Positions 48,921-57,954 of a DNA stretch of 58,017 nt are shown here, in pieces. Below the pieces are notes generated by a model. It worked only from the letters and a program-made list of their open reading frames with translations, made no database searches and was not told the DNA's origin. Within the stretch, counting starts at the first letter, position 1. Every line of letters begins with the position of its first letter. The translations under genes and the position numbers were made by a program. This stretch comes from Aestuariivita boseongensis (GTDB taxonomy: Bacteria > Pseudomonadota > Alphaproteobacteria > Rhodobacterales > Rhodobacteraceae): assembly GCF_001262635.1 (NCBI RefSeq), contig NZ_JXYH01000023.1, positions 1-58,017 on the forward strand, in the 5' to 3' direction.

Positions 48921-49178
48921 TCAGGCACGCGCGCGGCGCTCAAGCAGGCCCTTGTTGCGGCAATAGCTGGGCGCGTGGTCCAGATGCGCATTCTCGGCTT
49001 GCAGCTTGGCGCAGCCGTCCTGATCGGAACATCCCGCGCAGCGGAATACCACGCCTGCCAGCCGGTGCGTGCTGGTTTCGGGATTGCGCATAAGGTCTTC
49101 CATCAATTCCGAGCCCAGACGGTCCATCATGCCGGATGCCAGATCGGCACTTTTGGCGATTTTCGAGATCCAGCCCAT
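48921..49178 (-). CDS. DUF6455 cysteine-containing small protein
   Basis: 85 residues. The C-terminal part carries four cysteines: FRCAGCSDQDGC and SYCRNK, spaced as in DUF6455, which suggests metal or cluster binding. GAGGGG lies just before ATG 49178. Divergent from bioY; an FnrL-type box lies between the two, so anaerobic or redox control is possible. Confidence 0.78.
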   Translation of the reverse strand: MGWISKIAKSADLASGMMDRLGSELMEDLMRNPETSTHRLAGVVFRCAGCSDQDGCAKLQAENAHLDHAPSYCRNKGLLERRARA

Positions 49179-49241
49179 TGGGATCCCCTCTCAGTTTGGT
49201 TGCTATTGGCAACTATATGCCATGATACAAGCTGACAAACC

Positions 49242-49255
49242 TTGACGCAGATCAA
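49242..49255. promoter_or_regulatory. Fnr/FnrL-type box
   Basis: TTGACGCAGATCAA fits the TTGAT-N4-ATCAA Fnr/Crp-type palindrome with one deviation. It lies 64 bp upstream of the DUF6455 start and 101 bp upstream of the bioY start, so it could control either gene in response to oxygen. Confidence 0.65.
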
Positions 49256-49355
49256 GAAGGTCGCAGCGGAAGTGGGCGCATTTGCCTCTTGCAGCAGTGC
49301 AGCATTCCTTGCAATGAAGAGGCGACACATCGTCAGGGACAGGAGAAAACAGGAC

Positions 49356-49952
49356 ATGACCACAGCGCAAAGCATGGTGTTGAGCGAGGCATTTGGCCCG
49401 CGTGAGGGTACCGCCCTTCGGATCAAACAGGCACTTCTGGTGGTGCTGGGCATCGCGGTGCTGGCCGTCGCGGCCAAGATCAAGGTGCCGATGTGGCCGG
49501 TGCCGATCACAATGGGCACCTTCGCGGTTCTTGGCATTGGCGCGGCTTATGGCGCGCGGCTGGGTCTGGTGACGATCTTGGGATACATGATCGTCGGTGC
49601 GCTGGGTATCGACGTCTTCGCCGGTTCCTCGGCCGAAGCTTATGGCCTGACCTATATGATGGGCGGCACCGGCGGCTATCTGGTGGGTTATGTGCTGGCG
49701 GTTGTGGCGCTGGGCCTTCTGGCGCGGCGCGGCTGGGACAAATCGGCTGTTTGGATGGCGCTGGCGATGTTGGTGGGCAATATCCTGATCTATCTGCCGG
49801 GCCTGGGCTGGCTGGGTATGCTGTATGGTTGGGACAAGCCGATCCTGCAGTGGGGTCTGACACCCTTCCTGCTGGGCGATGCGCTGAAACTGGCGCTGGC
49901 GGCGGCGCTTTTGCCTGCGCTGTGGAAGCTGGTGGGCCACGCCCGCGGCTGA
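49356..49952 (+). CDS. bioY: Biotin transporter substrate-binding subunit BioY
   Basis: 198 residues with six membrane helices. Conserved BioY segments are IKVPMWPVPITMGTFAV, YMIVGALGIDVFAG and GGTGGYLVGYVLA. It captures biotin in the inner membrane, alone or with BioMN. I chose ATG 49356 with AGGAG 13 nt and AGG 3 nt upstream; the open frame before it is not membrane-like. No bioM or bioN is adjacent. A terminator follows. Confidence 0.9.
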   Translation: MTTAQSMVLSEAFGPREGTALRIKQALLVVLGIAVLAVAAKIKVPMWPVPITMGTFAVLGIGAAYGARLGLVTILGYMIVGALGIDVFAGSSAEAYGLTYMMGGTGGYLVGYVLAVVALGLLARRGWDKSAVWMALAMLVGNILIYLPGLGWLGMLYGWDKPILQWGLTPFLLGDALKLALAAALLPALWKLVGHARG

Positions 49953-49990
49953 CCTCTCGGGGCGGCGGGACAAGTTCCGCACTACGGATG

Positions 49991-50018
49991 AAAGGCGCGG
50001 TGTGATCCGCGCCTTTTT
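49991..50018 (+). terminator. Rho-independent terminator of bioY
   Basis: A 10-bp stem, AAAGGCGCGG / CCGCGCCTTT, with a 6-nt loop, followed by T residues, 38 bp after bioY. Confidence 0.85.
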
Positions 50019-50062
50019 TATGGCGATGCTGCGGGCTGAACCGCGGCGACGTCCCTAGAACC

Positions 50063-51277
50063 CTAGTCGATCAGCGTGGTGACGACCTGAGCTCCAGCCT
50101 CCAAGGTCTTGTGAACAGGGCATTTATCGGCGATTTCCATCAGCCTTTTGCGCTGCTCCTCACTTAGTGGCCCTTCAAGACGGATCCGACGTTCGAACTG
50201 ATCCACCCGATTGTTTACCGCGGTTTCGGCGTCTTGCGCATGTACCTTGTTGTGGCTGATGTCGACGCTGACTCCGGTCAGGGGCCAGCCCTTGCGGCGC
50301 GCATACATCCGCATCGTCATCGAGGTGCACGCCCCCAACCCGGATGAGACCAGCCCATAAGGGGTCAGCCCACGATTGGTGCCGCCATAGGCCTTGGGCT
50401 CATCCGCGAGGATATGATGGTTGGGCCCCGAGGTGACATCCTGCAGAAAGCCGTCCGGATCGGCCTCGGTCACGCGAATGATGCCTTCGGGCGCGCCGGG
50501 GGGCGGGGCGGGCGGATGCAGGTCGACATAGCGGCGCACCCATGCGGCAATCACATTGGCCGCATATTCTGCATCGGACGGATTGGTGATCAGGTGATCG
50601 GCATCATCCAGGGTGACAAAGCTTTTCGGGTGTTTTGCGGCAAGAAAGATCTGGCTGGCATTGTCGATGCTGACAATCGCATCGCGGGGCGCGTGCATCA
50701 CCAAAAGGGCCGCTTTCAGGGTGCCGATCGCGGGGGTCAGCTTGCCTGCGGCGACATCCTGCACAAAATCGCGACCGATCTCGAACCGGCGCCCGCCCAG
50801 ATCGACCTGCGCCACGCCTTTCTCGATGATCTCGGGCAGGGCATCGGCGAAATTGTGGGTGACATGTTCCGGATCGAAGGGCGCACCAAGGGTCACCACC
50901 GCCTTGATGCCGTCAAGCTGGCTGGCCGCTTTCAGCACCGCTGCGCCGCCCAGGGAATGGCCTATCAGGATTGCGGGAGCCATGCCGCGCCCTGCCAGGT
51001 CGTCATGGGCCGCAACCAGATCCGCAACGTTCGAAGTGAAAGTGGTATTGGCAAACTCCCCTTCGGAATGGCCAAGCCCGGTAAAATCAAAGCGCAGCAC
51101 GGCAAAGCCCATGGCGGCCAGCCGGGATGCGATGCGCCGCGCGGCGGGAATATCTTTTCCGCAGGTAAAGCAATGCGCAAAGAGCGCTGTTGCCAAGACC
51201 GGTCCATCCGGCAGATCAAGCCGGGCGGCAAGGGGATCGCCCGTGTGGCCGGGAAAGGTTATGCGTTCGGTGGGCAT
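50063..51277 (-). CDS. Alpha/beta hydrolase fused to OsmC-family domain
   Basis: 404 residues. The N-terminal hydrolase (about 1-255) has nucleophile elbow GHSLGGAA and an AHCFTCGKDIPAA segment. The C-terminal OsmC domain (about 270-404) has peroxidatic Cys in GLGACTSMTMRMYARRKG and resolving Cys in DKCPVHKTLEAG, as in thiol peroxidases that detoxify organic hydroperoxides. This fusion is known in other proteobacteria. I chose ATG 51277 because GGAG lies eight bases upstream; a GTG three codons earlier is less likely. Confidence 0.88.
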   Translation of the reverse strand: MPTERITFPGHTGDPLAARLDLPDGPVLATALFAHCFTCGKDIPAARRIASRLAAMGFAVLRFDFTGLGHSEGEFANTTFTSNVADLVAAHDDLAGRGMAPAILIGHSLGGAAVLKAASQLDGIKAVVTLGAPFDPEHVTHNFADALPEIIEKGVAQVDLGGRRFEIGRDFVQDVAAGKLTPAIGTLKAALLVMHAPRDAIVSIDNASQIFLAAKHPKSFVTLDDADHLITNPSDAEYAANVIAAWVRRYVDLHPPAPPPGAPEGIIRVTEADPDGFLQDVTSGPNHHILADEPKAYGGTNRGLTPYGLVSSGLGACTSMTMRMYARRKGWPLTGVSVDISHNKVHAQDAETAVNNRVDQFERRIRLEGPLSEEQRKRLMEIADKCPVHKTLEAGAQVVTTLID

Positions 51278-51377
51278 GGCAGTCACTCCAGGATCAGAGA
51301 GTGACAGGGTGGGCCTTCAAACACTGAGGAGCAAGGTATGTGTCAGCCGCGTCACGGCAAGGTGACGGGCCGCGCGC

Positions 51378-51677
51378 TTACTTCGACGAGGGAAGGAAGG
51401 CTGCGGCCAGCTCTTCCAACCCGCCAGCATTCGCGTCGTTCAGCAACACGACGGCACCGATACCGACAATGGCAAAGGATGTGGCCAGGCCGCCCAGGAT
51501 GGACATGGCATAGCTTCCGCGCGATTTGGATTGGGCTTTGGCCAGTTTCTTGGCGGCACGGGGGGAAATCGGTTCTTCGGCGACACCCGGTGTGACGAAG
51601 CCCACATTATCGCCTTGCGCGGCGCGTTGGTGGATGCGTGCGATGCGTTCTTCGAAGGTGGTGCTTGAGATCGCCAT
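51378..51677 (-). CDS. Hypothetical single-pass membrane protein
   Basis: 99 residues. A charged N-terminal half (FEERIARIHQRAAQGDN...) with a Lys-rich RAAKKLAKAQSKSRG stretch precedes one membrane helix (about 57-79) and a short tail. Not recognised; related proteins may exist in other roseobacters. It lies between the OsmC fusion and glnA in the same direction. Confidence 0.6.
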   Translation of the reverse strand: MAISSTTFEERIARIHQRAAQGDNVGFVTPGVAEEPISPRAAKKLAKAQSKSRGSYAMSILGGLATSFAIVGIGAVVLLNDANAGGLEELAAAFLPSSK

Positions 51678-51770
51678 TTCTAAAGCCTTTTCCTATCCCT
51701 ATCCCCTTCTGGTTGTGTCGGCGAAGAAGGGCGAAAATATGAACGCAATATGAAGAGTTTTTGTCTCGGC

Positions 51771-51801
51771 AAAAAGAAGCGCCCCCGGGGTGGGGGCGCT
51801 T
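51771..51801 (-). terminator. Rho-independent terminator of glnBA
   Basis: On the minus strand, AAGCGCCCCC / GGGGGCGCTT forms a 10-bp stem with a 5-nt loop followed by CTTTTT. It lies 26 bp after the glnA stop. Confidence 0.9.
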
Positions 51802-51826
51802 GCAGGATTTCGCTGATGTCAGCTGA

Positions 51827-53233
51827 TCAGCAGCTGTAATACATCTGGAATTCGACCGGGTGCGGCGTGTGCTCGAACAGCTCGATCTCTTCCATTTTCA
51901 GGTCGATATAGCCGTCGATCTGGTCTTTGGTGAACACGTCACCGGCCAGCAGGAACTCGTGATCGGCCTTCAGCGCCTCGATCGCCTCGCGCAGCGAGCC
52001 GCAGACGGTGGGGATGCCTTCCAGCTCTTCCGCCGGCAGATCATAGAGGTTCTTGTCCATGGCTTCGCCCGGATCGATCTTGTTCTTGATGCCGTCGAGG
52101 CCAGCCATCAGCAGGGCTGCAAAGCACAGGTACGGGTTTGCCGCCGGATCGGGGAAGCGGGCCTCAACGCGCTTGGCTTTGGGGCTTTCGGTCCATGGGA
52201 TCCGCACGCAGCCCGAACGGTTGCGGGCCGAATAGGCGCGCAGAACAGGCGCTTCAAAACCCGGGATCAGACGCTTGTAGGAGTTGGTCGACGGGTTGGT
52301 GAACGCGTTCAGCGTTTTGGCGTGCTTCAGGATGCCGCCGATATAATAGAGCGCTTCCTGGCTCAGATCGGCGTATTTGTCGCCAGCAAAGAGCGGCTTG
52401 CCGTCTTTCCAGATCGACATGTTGCAGTGCATGCCGGTGCCGTTGTCGCCATAGATCGGCTTGGGCATGAAGGTTGCAGATTTGCCGTAGGCCTGAGCCA
52501 CATTGTGGATCACGTACTTGTATTTCTGCAGCTCGTCGGCCTGTTTGGTCAGGCTGTCGAAGATCAGACCCAGCTCGTGCTGGCACGAGGCCACTTCGTG
52601 GTGGTGCTTGTCGACTTTCATGCCGATCGACTTCATGGTCGAGAGCATTTCCGAACGGATGTCTTGTGCATCGTCAACCGGAGGCACAGGGAAATAGCCG
52701 CCCTTGACGCCGGGGCGGTGGCCCATGTTGCCCATCTCGTATTCGGTGTCGGTGTTCCAGGCCGCGTCCATCGCGTCCACTTCATAGGACACTTTGTTCA
52801 TGGTGTTGGAATAACGCACGTTGTCGAAGAGGAAGAATTCCGCCTCTGGCCCGAAATAGGCCACATCGCCGATGCCCGAAGATTTCAGATAAGCTTCTGC
52901 TTTCTCGGCGGTGCCGCGCGGGTCACGATCATAGGCCTCGCCGGTGTCGGGTTCCACGACCGAGCAGTGCACGCAAAGCGTTTTTTCCGCGAAGAACGGG
53001 TCGATATAGGCGCTTTCGGTGTCGGGCATCAGTTTCATGTCCGATGCTTCGATCGACTTCCAGCCCGCGATCGAGGAGCCGTCGAACATGAAGCCTTCTT
53101 CCAGGAAGTCTTCGTCGACCTGATCCGCCATCACCGTCACGTGCTGCAGCTTGCCGCGCGGGTCGGTGAAGCGAATGTCGACATAGGCGACATCTTCGTC
53201 CTTGATTGTCTTGAGAACTGCGTCCTTGCTCAT
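51827..53233 (-). CDS. glnA: Glutamine synthetase, type I
   Basis: 468 residues, the length of the dodecameric GSI-beta enzyme that makes glutamine from glutamate, ammonia and ATP. It has [13 protein letters not shown], the catalytic [10 protein letters not shown] block and the adenylylation site NLYDLPAEE at Tyr397, so activity is controlled by GlnE-type adenylylation. Downstream of glnB after 46 bp; terminator after its stop. Confidence 0.97.
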   Translation of the reverse strand: MSKDAVLKTIKDEDVAYVDIRFTDPRGKLQHVTVMADQVDEDFLEEGFMFDGSSIAGWKSIEASDMKLMPDTESAYIDPFFAEKTLCVHCSVVEPDTGEAYDRDPRGTAEKAEAYLKSSGIGDVAYFGPEAEFFLFDNVRYSNTMNKVSYEVDAMDAAWNTDTEYEMGNMGHRPGVKGGYFPVPPVDDAQDIRSEMLSTMKSIGMKVDKHHHEVASCQHELGLIFDSLTKQADELQKYKYVIHNVAQAYGKSATFMPKPIYGDNGTGMHCNMSIWKDGKPLFAGDKYADLSQEALYYIGGILKHAKTLNAFTNPSTNSYKRLIPGFEAPVLRAYSARNRSGCVRIPWTESPKAKRVEARFPDPAANPYLCFAALLMAGLDGIKNKIDPGEAMDKNLYDLPAEELEGIPTVCGSLREAIEALKADHEFLLAGDVFTKDQIDGYIDLKMEEIELFEHTPHPVEFQMYYSC

Positions 53234-53279
53234 TCCGTAGGATCCTCTCTTTTTGAATGGCAGTTTGTTTTACGCGCGA

Positions 53280-53654
<375 letters not shown>

Positions 53655-53732
53655 TCACTTCACGACAGGACGGACAATCTGATAGGGATACATGGCCTGG
53701 GCCGCAGGGTCGGAAATCAGGTGGTTGCCTAA

Positions 53733-53755
53733 TTTTTGTGCATTTCGCACGAAAA
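53733..53755. promoter_or_regulatory. Inverted repeat between glnB and nnrD
   Basis: Two 9-nt arms, TTTTTGTGC and GCACGAAAA, match at 8 of 9 positions with a 5-nt spacer. It lies 115 bp upstream of the glnB start and 35 bp upstream of nnrD. It may be an operator. The order GTGC-N5-GCAC is the opposite of the usual NtrC half-site order. Confidence 0.45.
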
Positions 53756-53789
53756 TACATCAGAAGTGAATCGCGAGGTGCTTAAGATA

Positions 53790-55418
53790 ATGGCGGAACT
53801 GCTGACCTCGGACCAGATGAGGGCCATCGAACAGGCCGCAATGGCACGTGGAGAGGTTACAGGCCTTGAGTTGATGGAGCGCGCGGGCCGAGGCGTTGTT
53901 AAGGCGATTTTCAAGGAATGGCCCGATTTGGCGCAAACCGCGCATCACGCGGTGGTTCTGTGCGGACCAGGTAATAATGGCGGCGATGGGTTTGTCGTGG
54001 CGCGGTTGTTAAAGGAATGGGGCTGGACGGTAGAGGTTTTCCTTTATGGCGACCCGACCCGCCTGCCGCCGGATGCCAAAACAAACCATGACCGCTGGTT
54101 CAAGACGGGGGAGGTCGGTGACCTTCTGGCCGACTTCGACACGCGCAAGACCTGGCAAGGGGCCGATCTGGCGATTGATGCGCTCTTTGGCACCGGGCTG
54201 ACCCGCCCGCTGGAAGATCTGACCCAGGTTCTAATGAACCTTGAGGATGCGGCCGATATCCATGACGATCCGGACACACGCGATGCGCCGCATTTCGATG
54301 TGCCGCGCGTTGTGGCGATCGACATCCCAAGCGGATTGGATGCCGACAGTGGAAAGCTGCTTGTTCCCGCGCATCTTGGGTCGGGCTGCGCGGCTGCCAA
54401 CCTCACGGTATCTTTTCACGCGTTGAAGTTGGGCCATGTGCTGCATGATGGTCCTTTGATGTGCGGAAAGACTGTCGTTGCGGATATCGGACTGGATCAC
54501 AGCGGGGATGATGCGCCGGGCCAAGTGGTGCAAGGCGTGACCAAACCCAGGGCTGACCACCTCGCCAAGAATGCGGATGCTCATAAATACGCCCACGGTC
54601 ATGCGCTCATGCTCTCCGGCCCGTCTGGCAAGGGCGGCGCGGCGCGACTTGCAGCGCGTGGCGCGCTGCGCATCGGGGCAGGGCTGGTTTCGGTTCTGTG
54701 CGAAGAGGCGGCCATTGCCGAACACGCCGCCCAGCTGACCGCGATCATGATCAAGCCGGTGAGTGGCGCAGAAGACCTGGAGGCCCTTTTGGAGGACGAG
54801 CGGCTGAACGCGATGTGTCTGGGGCCGGGTCTTGGCACCGATGATAAGGCGGCGGATTTGGTGGCGGCGGCCTTGGGGTGCCGGGCTGAAGCCCGGCCTA
54901 CGGGCCAGAATGCGCGCGCCTGCGTTCTTGATGCGGATGCGCTGACCATCCTGGCGCGCAGGCCTGATCTGGTCCCGGCTCTGCATGATCGATGCGTCCT
55001 CACCCCCCATGCGGGCGAATTCAAACGCCTCTTCCCTGATCTCGCTGAAAAGCTGGGGGCTGTCCCCACGACGGGCCCGGCCTATTCCAAGGTGGATGCA
55101 ACGCGGGAGGCCGCAAAGCGCGCAGGCTGCTCGGTCCTTTTCAAAGGCCCCGACACGGTGATCGCGTCACCTGATGGACGCGCCTCGATCAACTCTGCCC
55201 ATTATGATCGCGCCGCGCCCTGGCTGGCCACGGCGGGATCTGGCGATGTGCTCGCAGGTTTCATCACCGGTCTTCTGGCCCGCGGGTTTGAACCCCATCA
55301 GGCCGCGGAAACCGCCGCCTGGCTGCATGTGGAATGCGCGTTGTCTTTTGGCCCCGGCCTGATTGCCGAGGACTTGCCCGAAGAATTGCCGAAGGTCTTC
55401 AGAACGCTGGGTCTGTGA
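53790..55418 (+). CDS. nnrD: Bifunctional NAD(P)HX epimerase/dehydratase with in-frame REP-like insert
   Basis: 542 residues. The N-terminal YjeF/epimerase part (1 to about 240) has VLCGPGNNGGDGFVVARLL and VVAIDIPSGLDADSG. The C-terminal ADP-dependent dehydratase has MLSGPSGKGGAARLAARGAL, LTPHAGEFKRLFPDL and the STASGDVL-like TAGSGDVLAGFI. It repairs hydrated NAD(P)H. I chose ATG 53790, with GAGGTG nine bases upstream, giving MAELLTSDQMRAIE. Residues about 364-371 are encoded by a REP-like palindrome inserted in frame. Confidence 0.93.
   Translation: MAELLTSDQMRAIEQAAMARGEVTGLELMERAGRGVVKAIFKEWPDLAQTAHHAVVLCGPGNNGGDGFVVARLLKEWGWTVEVFLYGDPTRLPPDAKTNHDRWFKTGEVGDLLADFDTRKTWQGADLAIDALFGTGLTRPLEDLTQVLMNLEDAADIHDDPDTRDAPHFDVPRVVAIDIPSGLDADSGKLLVPAHLGSGCAAANLTVSFHALKLGHVLHDGPLMCGKTVVADIGLDHSGDDAPGQVVQGVTKPRADHLAKNADAHKYAHGHALMLSGPSGKGGAARLAARGALRIGAGLVSVLCEEAAIAEHAAQLTAIMIKPVSGAEDLEALLEDERLNAMCLGPGLGTDDKAADLVAAALGCRAEARPTGQNARACVLDADALTILARRPDLVPALHDRCVLTPHAGEFKRLFPDLAEKLGAVPTTGPAYSKVDATREAAKRAGCSVLFKGPDTVIASPDGRASINSAHYDRAAPWLATAGSGDVLAGFITGLLARGFEPHQAAETAAWLHVECALSFGPGLIAEDLPEELPKVFRTLGL
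54880..54901. repeat. REP-like palindrome copy B inside nnrD
   Basis: GCCGGGCT-GA-AGCCCGGC followed by CCTAC. Its reverse complement matches the intergenic copy at 30067-30088 in 20 of 22 bases. Here it is translated as CRAEARP, between the nucleotide-binding region and the VLDADALTI block, where an intact loop is expected. Confidence 0.65.
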
Positions 55419-55432
55419 CGCGCCCCGGGCTC

Positions 55433-55492
55433 TTCTTCTCTTTCCAAATACCGGCGGGGGAGCGCCAAAGGCGCGGGGGCAGAGCCCCCAAA
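55433..55492. repeat. Intergenic repeat copy 3 with hairpins
   Basis: Starts with CTTCTTCTCTTTCCAAATAC and continues as GC-rich palindromes: GCGCC-AAA-GGCGC and GGGGGCAGAGCCCCC. It lies between the convergent stops of nnrD (14 bp away) and the minus-strand Hint gene. Probably a two-way terminator. Confidence 0.65.
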
Positions 55493-55496
55493 CGCC

Positions 55497-56009
55497 TTAT
55501 GCCACGCGGCGCACGCGCTCGCGAATGGGCTCGCTGGTCAACTCAAGGCCACCGGCATAGACGATCTGATCGCGTTCGAAAATCAGCCGGTGCAAATCCA
55601 GTTCCTGTTCCCCCCGGTCCAGGATGAACCCGTGATCAACCAGCACCCCTGCCGGCGCCACAGCCTGTGGCTGGCGAAACATGACCTTGGCGCGCCAATC
55701 GCGCATCAGAACGGGTTGGCTGGCGGGCAGGATCAGACTGGCTTCCGGCGCATCCCGGCCCATGGCGCCGGGCGTGAATTCAACCGCCTTTTCCAGCACC
55801 ATATCCCGCTCGATCGCAATCAATCGTGCCGCGCCGCTGTTGCGCGTGATCACCCGATCCCCGGGTTGCAGGAATTCGACCGGCAAGTCGCCATCCAGCG
55901 TTCGGATCGTAGTGCCTGTCACAATACCGCCCAGTTCGATCTGGCCGGAAATAAAGGGACGGAATTGCGGGATCTCTCCCCCAATGCGCCCACCCAATGA
56001 AAGGGTCAT
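55497..56009 (-). CDS. Hint-like domain protein lacking the catalytic cysteine
   Basis: 170 residues. It has the Hint-fold pattern TIRTLDGDLPVEFLQPGDRVITRNSGAARLIAIER, the Hog/intein-type block found in Rhodobacteraceae. Where the autoprocessing Cys stands in the divergent neighbour (ACFTPGT), this one reads GIVTGTT. It retains the SQPVLMRDWRAKVMF region and a C-terminal LTSEPIRERVRRVA. ATG 56009 gives MTLSLGG; no strong ribosome site is visible, so the start is uncertain. Confidence 0.65.
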   Translation of the reverse strand: MTLSLGGRIGGEIPQFRPFISGQIELGGIVTGTTIRTLDGDLPVEFLQPGDRVITRNSGAARLIAIERDMVLEKAVEFTPGAMGRDAPEASLILPASQPVLMRDWRAKVMFRQPQAVAPAGVLVDHGFILDRGEQELDLHRLIFERDQIVYAGGLELTSEPIRERVRRVA

Positions 56010-56207
56010 GGACGTTACTCGCTCTACTGCCTCATTTTTTTTTGTCAGATTAGCTGAAGGTCGGATTAATCCTGAGCAGTATTTCTGTGCCCTACGCGCA
56101 ACAGAAAAGAAGCGTGTTTTACGCGCAACGGTGACCGAAACAGGGCAATGCCTGTACGCTTGCAATGAAAAAGGCAGAAAAAGGCCACGGATCGGGCAGG
56201 TTCGAAC

Positions 56208-57278
56208 ATGGCGAATTATTCGATTTGGTCTCTGGGGGAATCCCAGCTCACCATCTCTGGCGGCGCTCAGCTTGACGGCGTGACGCAAGGGGATGGGTCG
56301 CATCTTGTTGGTCAGACGATCACCATGAACAGCTACAACTTCGAAGAGATCCTCGTCCGCGACCGGCGCAGCGACATCAACTTCGATGACAATGACGGTG
56401 ACCAGCGCCTGCGCGGCAGCCAGACATTCGACGGCGTCAACTACGGCAATAACACCATCATCGAAGCCGAATACCGGCTGATCCTGCGAGATCCGAACAC
56501 TGGCGAGACTTACGAAGCGCTCGCCATCAATTTCAACAACTCCTCGCCCTCTTACGGCACTGTTGAAGGTCTGTCTTTTGTCGATGTCATCCCGCCTGCG
56601 GGCGTCGCGCTTGAGGTGATCGCGGCTTTCGAAGGACCGGGCAGTTCCGGCCAGCCCCCGATCCAGAACGGCGATATCGCCGTCCCTGCATGTTTCACAC
56701 CGGGTACTTTCATCGACACACCCGATGGCCCGCGACCGGTCGAAGAACTGAGGGCAGGGGACTGGGTGATGACCCTGGATCGCGGTGCGCAGCCGCTGAT
56801 CTGGGTGGGGCAGACAGCTTTCGGCGCCGAGGCACTTGCGCGCAATCCCGATGCCCGCCCCATCCTGATCCGCCGTGATGCCTTCGGGCCGGGTATGCCG
56901 TGCCAGGACATGCGCGTTTCGCCCCAGCACCGCGTGCTGATTTCCGGCTCCCGGGCTGAGTTGTTGTTTGGCGAATACGAAGTTCTGGCCGCCGCCGCCC
57001 ATCTGGTTGACGGTCAACGGGTGCTTGTCGACGATCAGACCCGCAAGGCGCTGTATATTCACCTGCAATGTGCAGCGCATGAGGTTCTTGTGTCCGACGG
57101 GCTGCCCAGCGAAAGTTACAACCCTGGCACACAGACCATCGTGAGTTTCTCGCAAAAGGCCCGCGCCCAGCTGGAGGCGCGGCTGCCCACACATCTGGGC
57201 GGCGCCGGTCCCGTCCTGACCGCAGCCCGGCCCATGATCAAGCGTCACGAGGCGGCGCTTTGGCAGATCGCAGCTTGA
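56208..57278 (+). CDS. Hint domain protein (Hedgehog/intein-type), Rhodobacteraceae
   Basis: 356 residues. The N-terminal ~155 residues are beta-rich and Gly/Asn-rich, with EEILVRDRRSDINFDDNDGD. A Hint domain follows from about residue 160: ACFTPGTFIDTPDGPRPVEEL with Cys162, then WVMTLDRGAQPLIWVGQ and VSPQHRVLISG. Such proteins may self-cleave at Cys162, releasing or attaching the N-terminal part; the biological role is unknown. Start ATG 56208. Divergent from the degenerate Hint gene, 198 bp apart. Confidence 0.85.
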   Translation: MANYSIWSLGESQLTISGGAQLDGVTQGDGSHLVGQTITMNSYNFEEILVRDRRSDINFDDNDGDQRLRGSQTFDGVNYGNNTIIEAEYRLILRDPNTGETYEALAINFNNSSPSYGTVEGLSFVDVIPPAGVALEVIAAFEGPGSSGQPPIQNGDIAVPACFTPGTFIDTPDGPRPVEELRAGDWVMTLDRGAQPLIWVGQTAFGAEALARNPDARPILIRRDAFGPGMPCQDMRVSPQHRVLISGSRAELLFGEYEVLAAAAHLVDGQRVLVDDQTRKALYIHLQCAAHEVLVSDGLPSESYNPGTQTIVSFSQKARAQLEARLPTHLGGAGPVLTAARPMIKRHEAALWQIAA

Positions 57279-57353
57279 GCAATTTTCCACTCGCCTCGCA
57301 GATGATCCTTTGCTAATCAGCCGCTGCGCGCGCGGCTTGACCGCGCGTATCGT

Positions 57354-57438
57354 GCGGGTGTGGCGAAATTGGTAGACGCACCAGATTTAGGTTCTGGCGC
57401 CGCAAGGCGTGGGGGTTCAAGTCCCTCCACCCGCACCA
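57354..57438 (+). tRNA. tRNA-Leu (anticodon UAG)
   Basis: 85 nt including an encoded CCA. The acceptor stem is GCGGGTG / CACCCGC. The anticodon stem is CCAGA / TCTGG with loop TTTAGGT, so the anticodon is TAG (57388-57390). A long variable arm, CGCCGCAAGGCGT, and the T-arm GGGGGTTCAAGTCCCTC are typical of class II tRNA-Leu. Confidence 0.97.
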
Positions 57439-57621
57439 CAATTCCAGTAATTATCCCTTGATTTCAGTGACCTGTTCGTTCTGGTCTGTTTTATATCCCC
57501 CAATAAATCCCCCATGCAGTTGCTCTTAGGGGTGTTCGTGTTGCGCTGGTGAAGCCTGCCGTTTGAGCGGGAGTTTGGGCGAGGGGCTGAGGCGACCCTC
57601 CGCCAGCCGGACCATTGGTTG

Positions 57622-57954
57622 ATGATTGAGGAGGGTTGGTTTTCTGGCGATGACGTTTACGAACCCACCGATCCTGATGATCCGGCGCTATTCATTTGGC
57701 AAACGCACTACAGACCGGAAATTGAGGCCTACGATCTGCTGCGCGAGGTCTTCCGCGATCGGGTTCAGTTTCCGTTCGGCGCGTACATTCCAGAACTGGG
57801 TTTCGAGCTGGCCGAACACCCCTTCACGCCCCGCCACGCCACGGCCAAGCTGAACGACGAGGTGCGGCTGCCATACTTCGCGGCAGAAGTGGCTAGGCGG
57901 ACGAGTTCGATCGTGATCGTCCCGTCTCTGGCTCATGGGGAGATCATGCGATGA
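57622..57954 (+). CDS. Hypothetical protein downstream of tRNA-Leu
   Basis: 110 residues, acidic, beginning MIEEGWFSGDDVYEPTDPDD. No signal peptide or membrane helix. I do not recognise it. ATG 57622 is chosen within a TTG-ATG pair. Possibly a fragment. The 183 bp between the tRNA and this gene holds no clear gene. Confidence 0.4.
   Translation: MIEEGWFSGDDVYEPTDPDDPALFIWQTHYRPEIEAYDLLREVFRDRVQFPFGAYIPELGFELAEHPFTPRHATAKLNDEVRLPYFAAEVARRTSSIVIVPSLAHGEIMR

Noticed and set aside
50063-51277. Hydrolase/OsmC fusion as a novel enzyme
   Set aside because: This fusion is known in other proteobacteria; recorded only as a feature.
53733-53755. NtrC binding site for glnBA
   Set aside because: The repeat has GTGC-N5-GCAC rather than GCAC-N-GTGC, so it does not fit the known NtrC consensus.
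56010-57290. Extended minus-strand frame joining the small Hint gene
   Set aside because: The part beyond 56009 is antisense to the plus-strand Hint gene and reads as an opposite-strand shadow; the Hint gene is better started at 56009.
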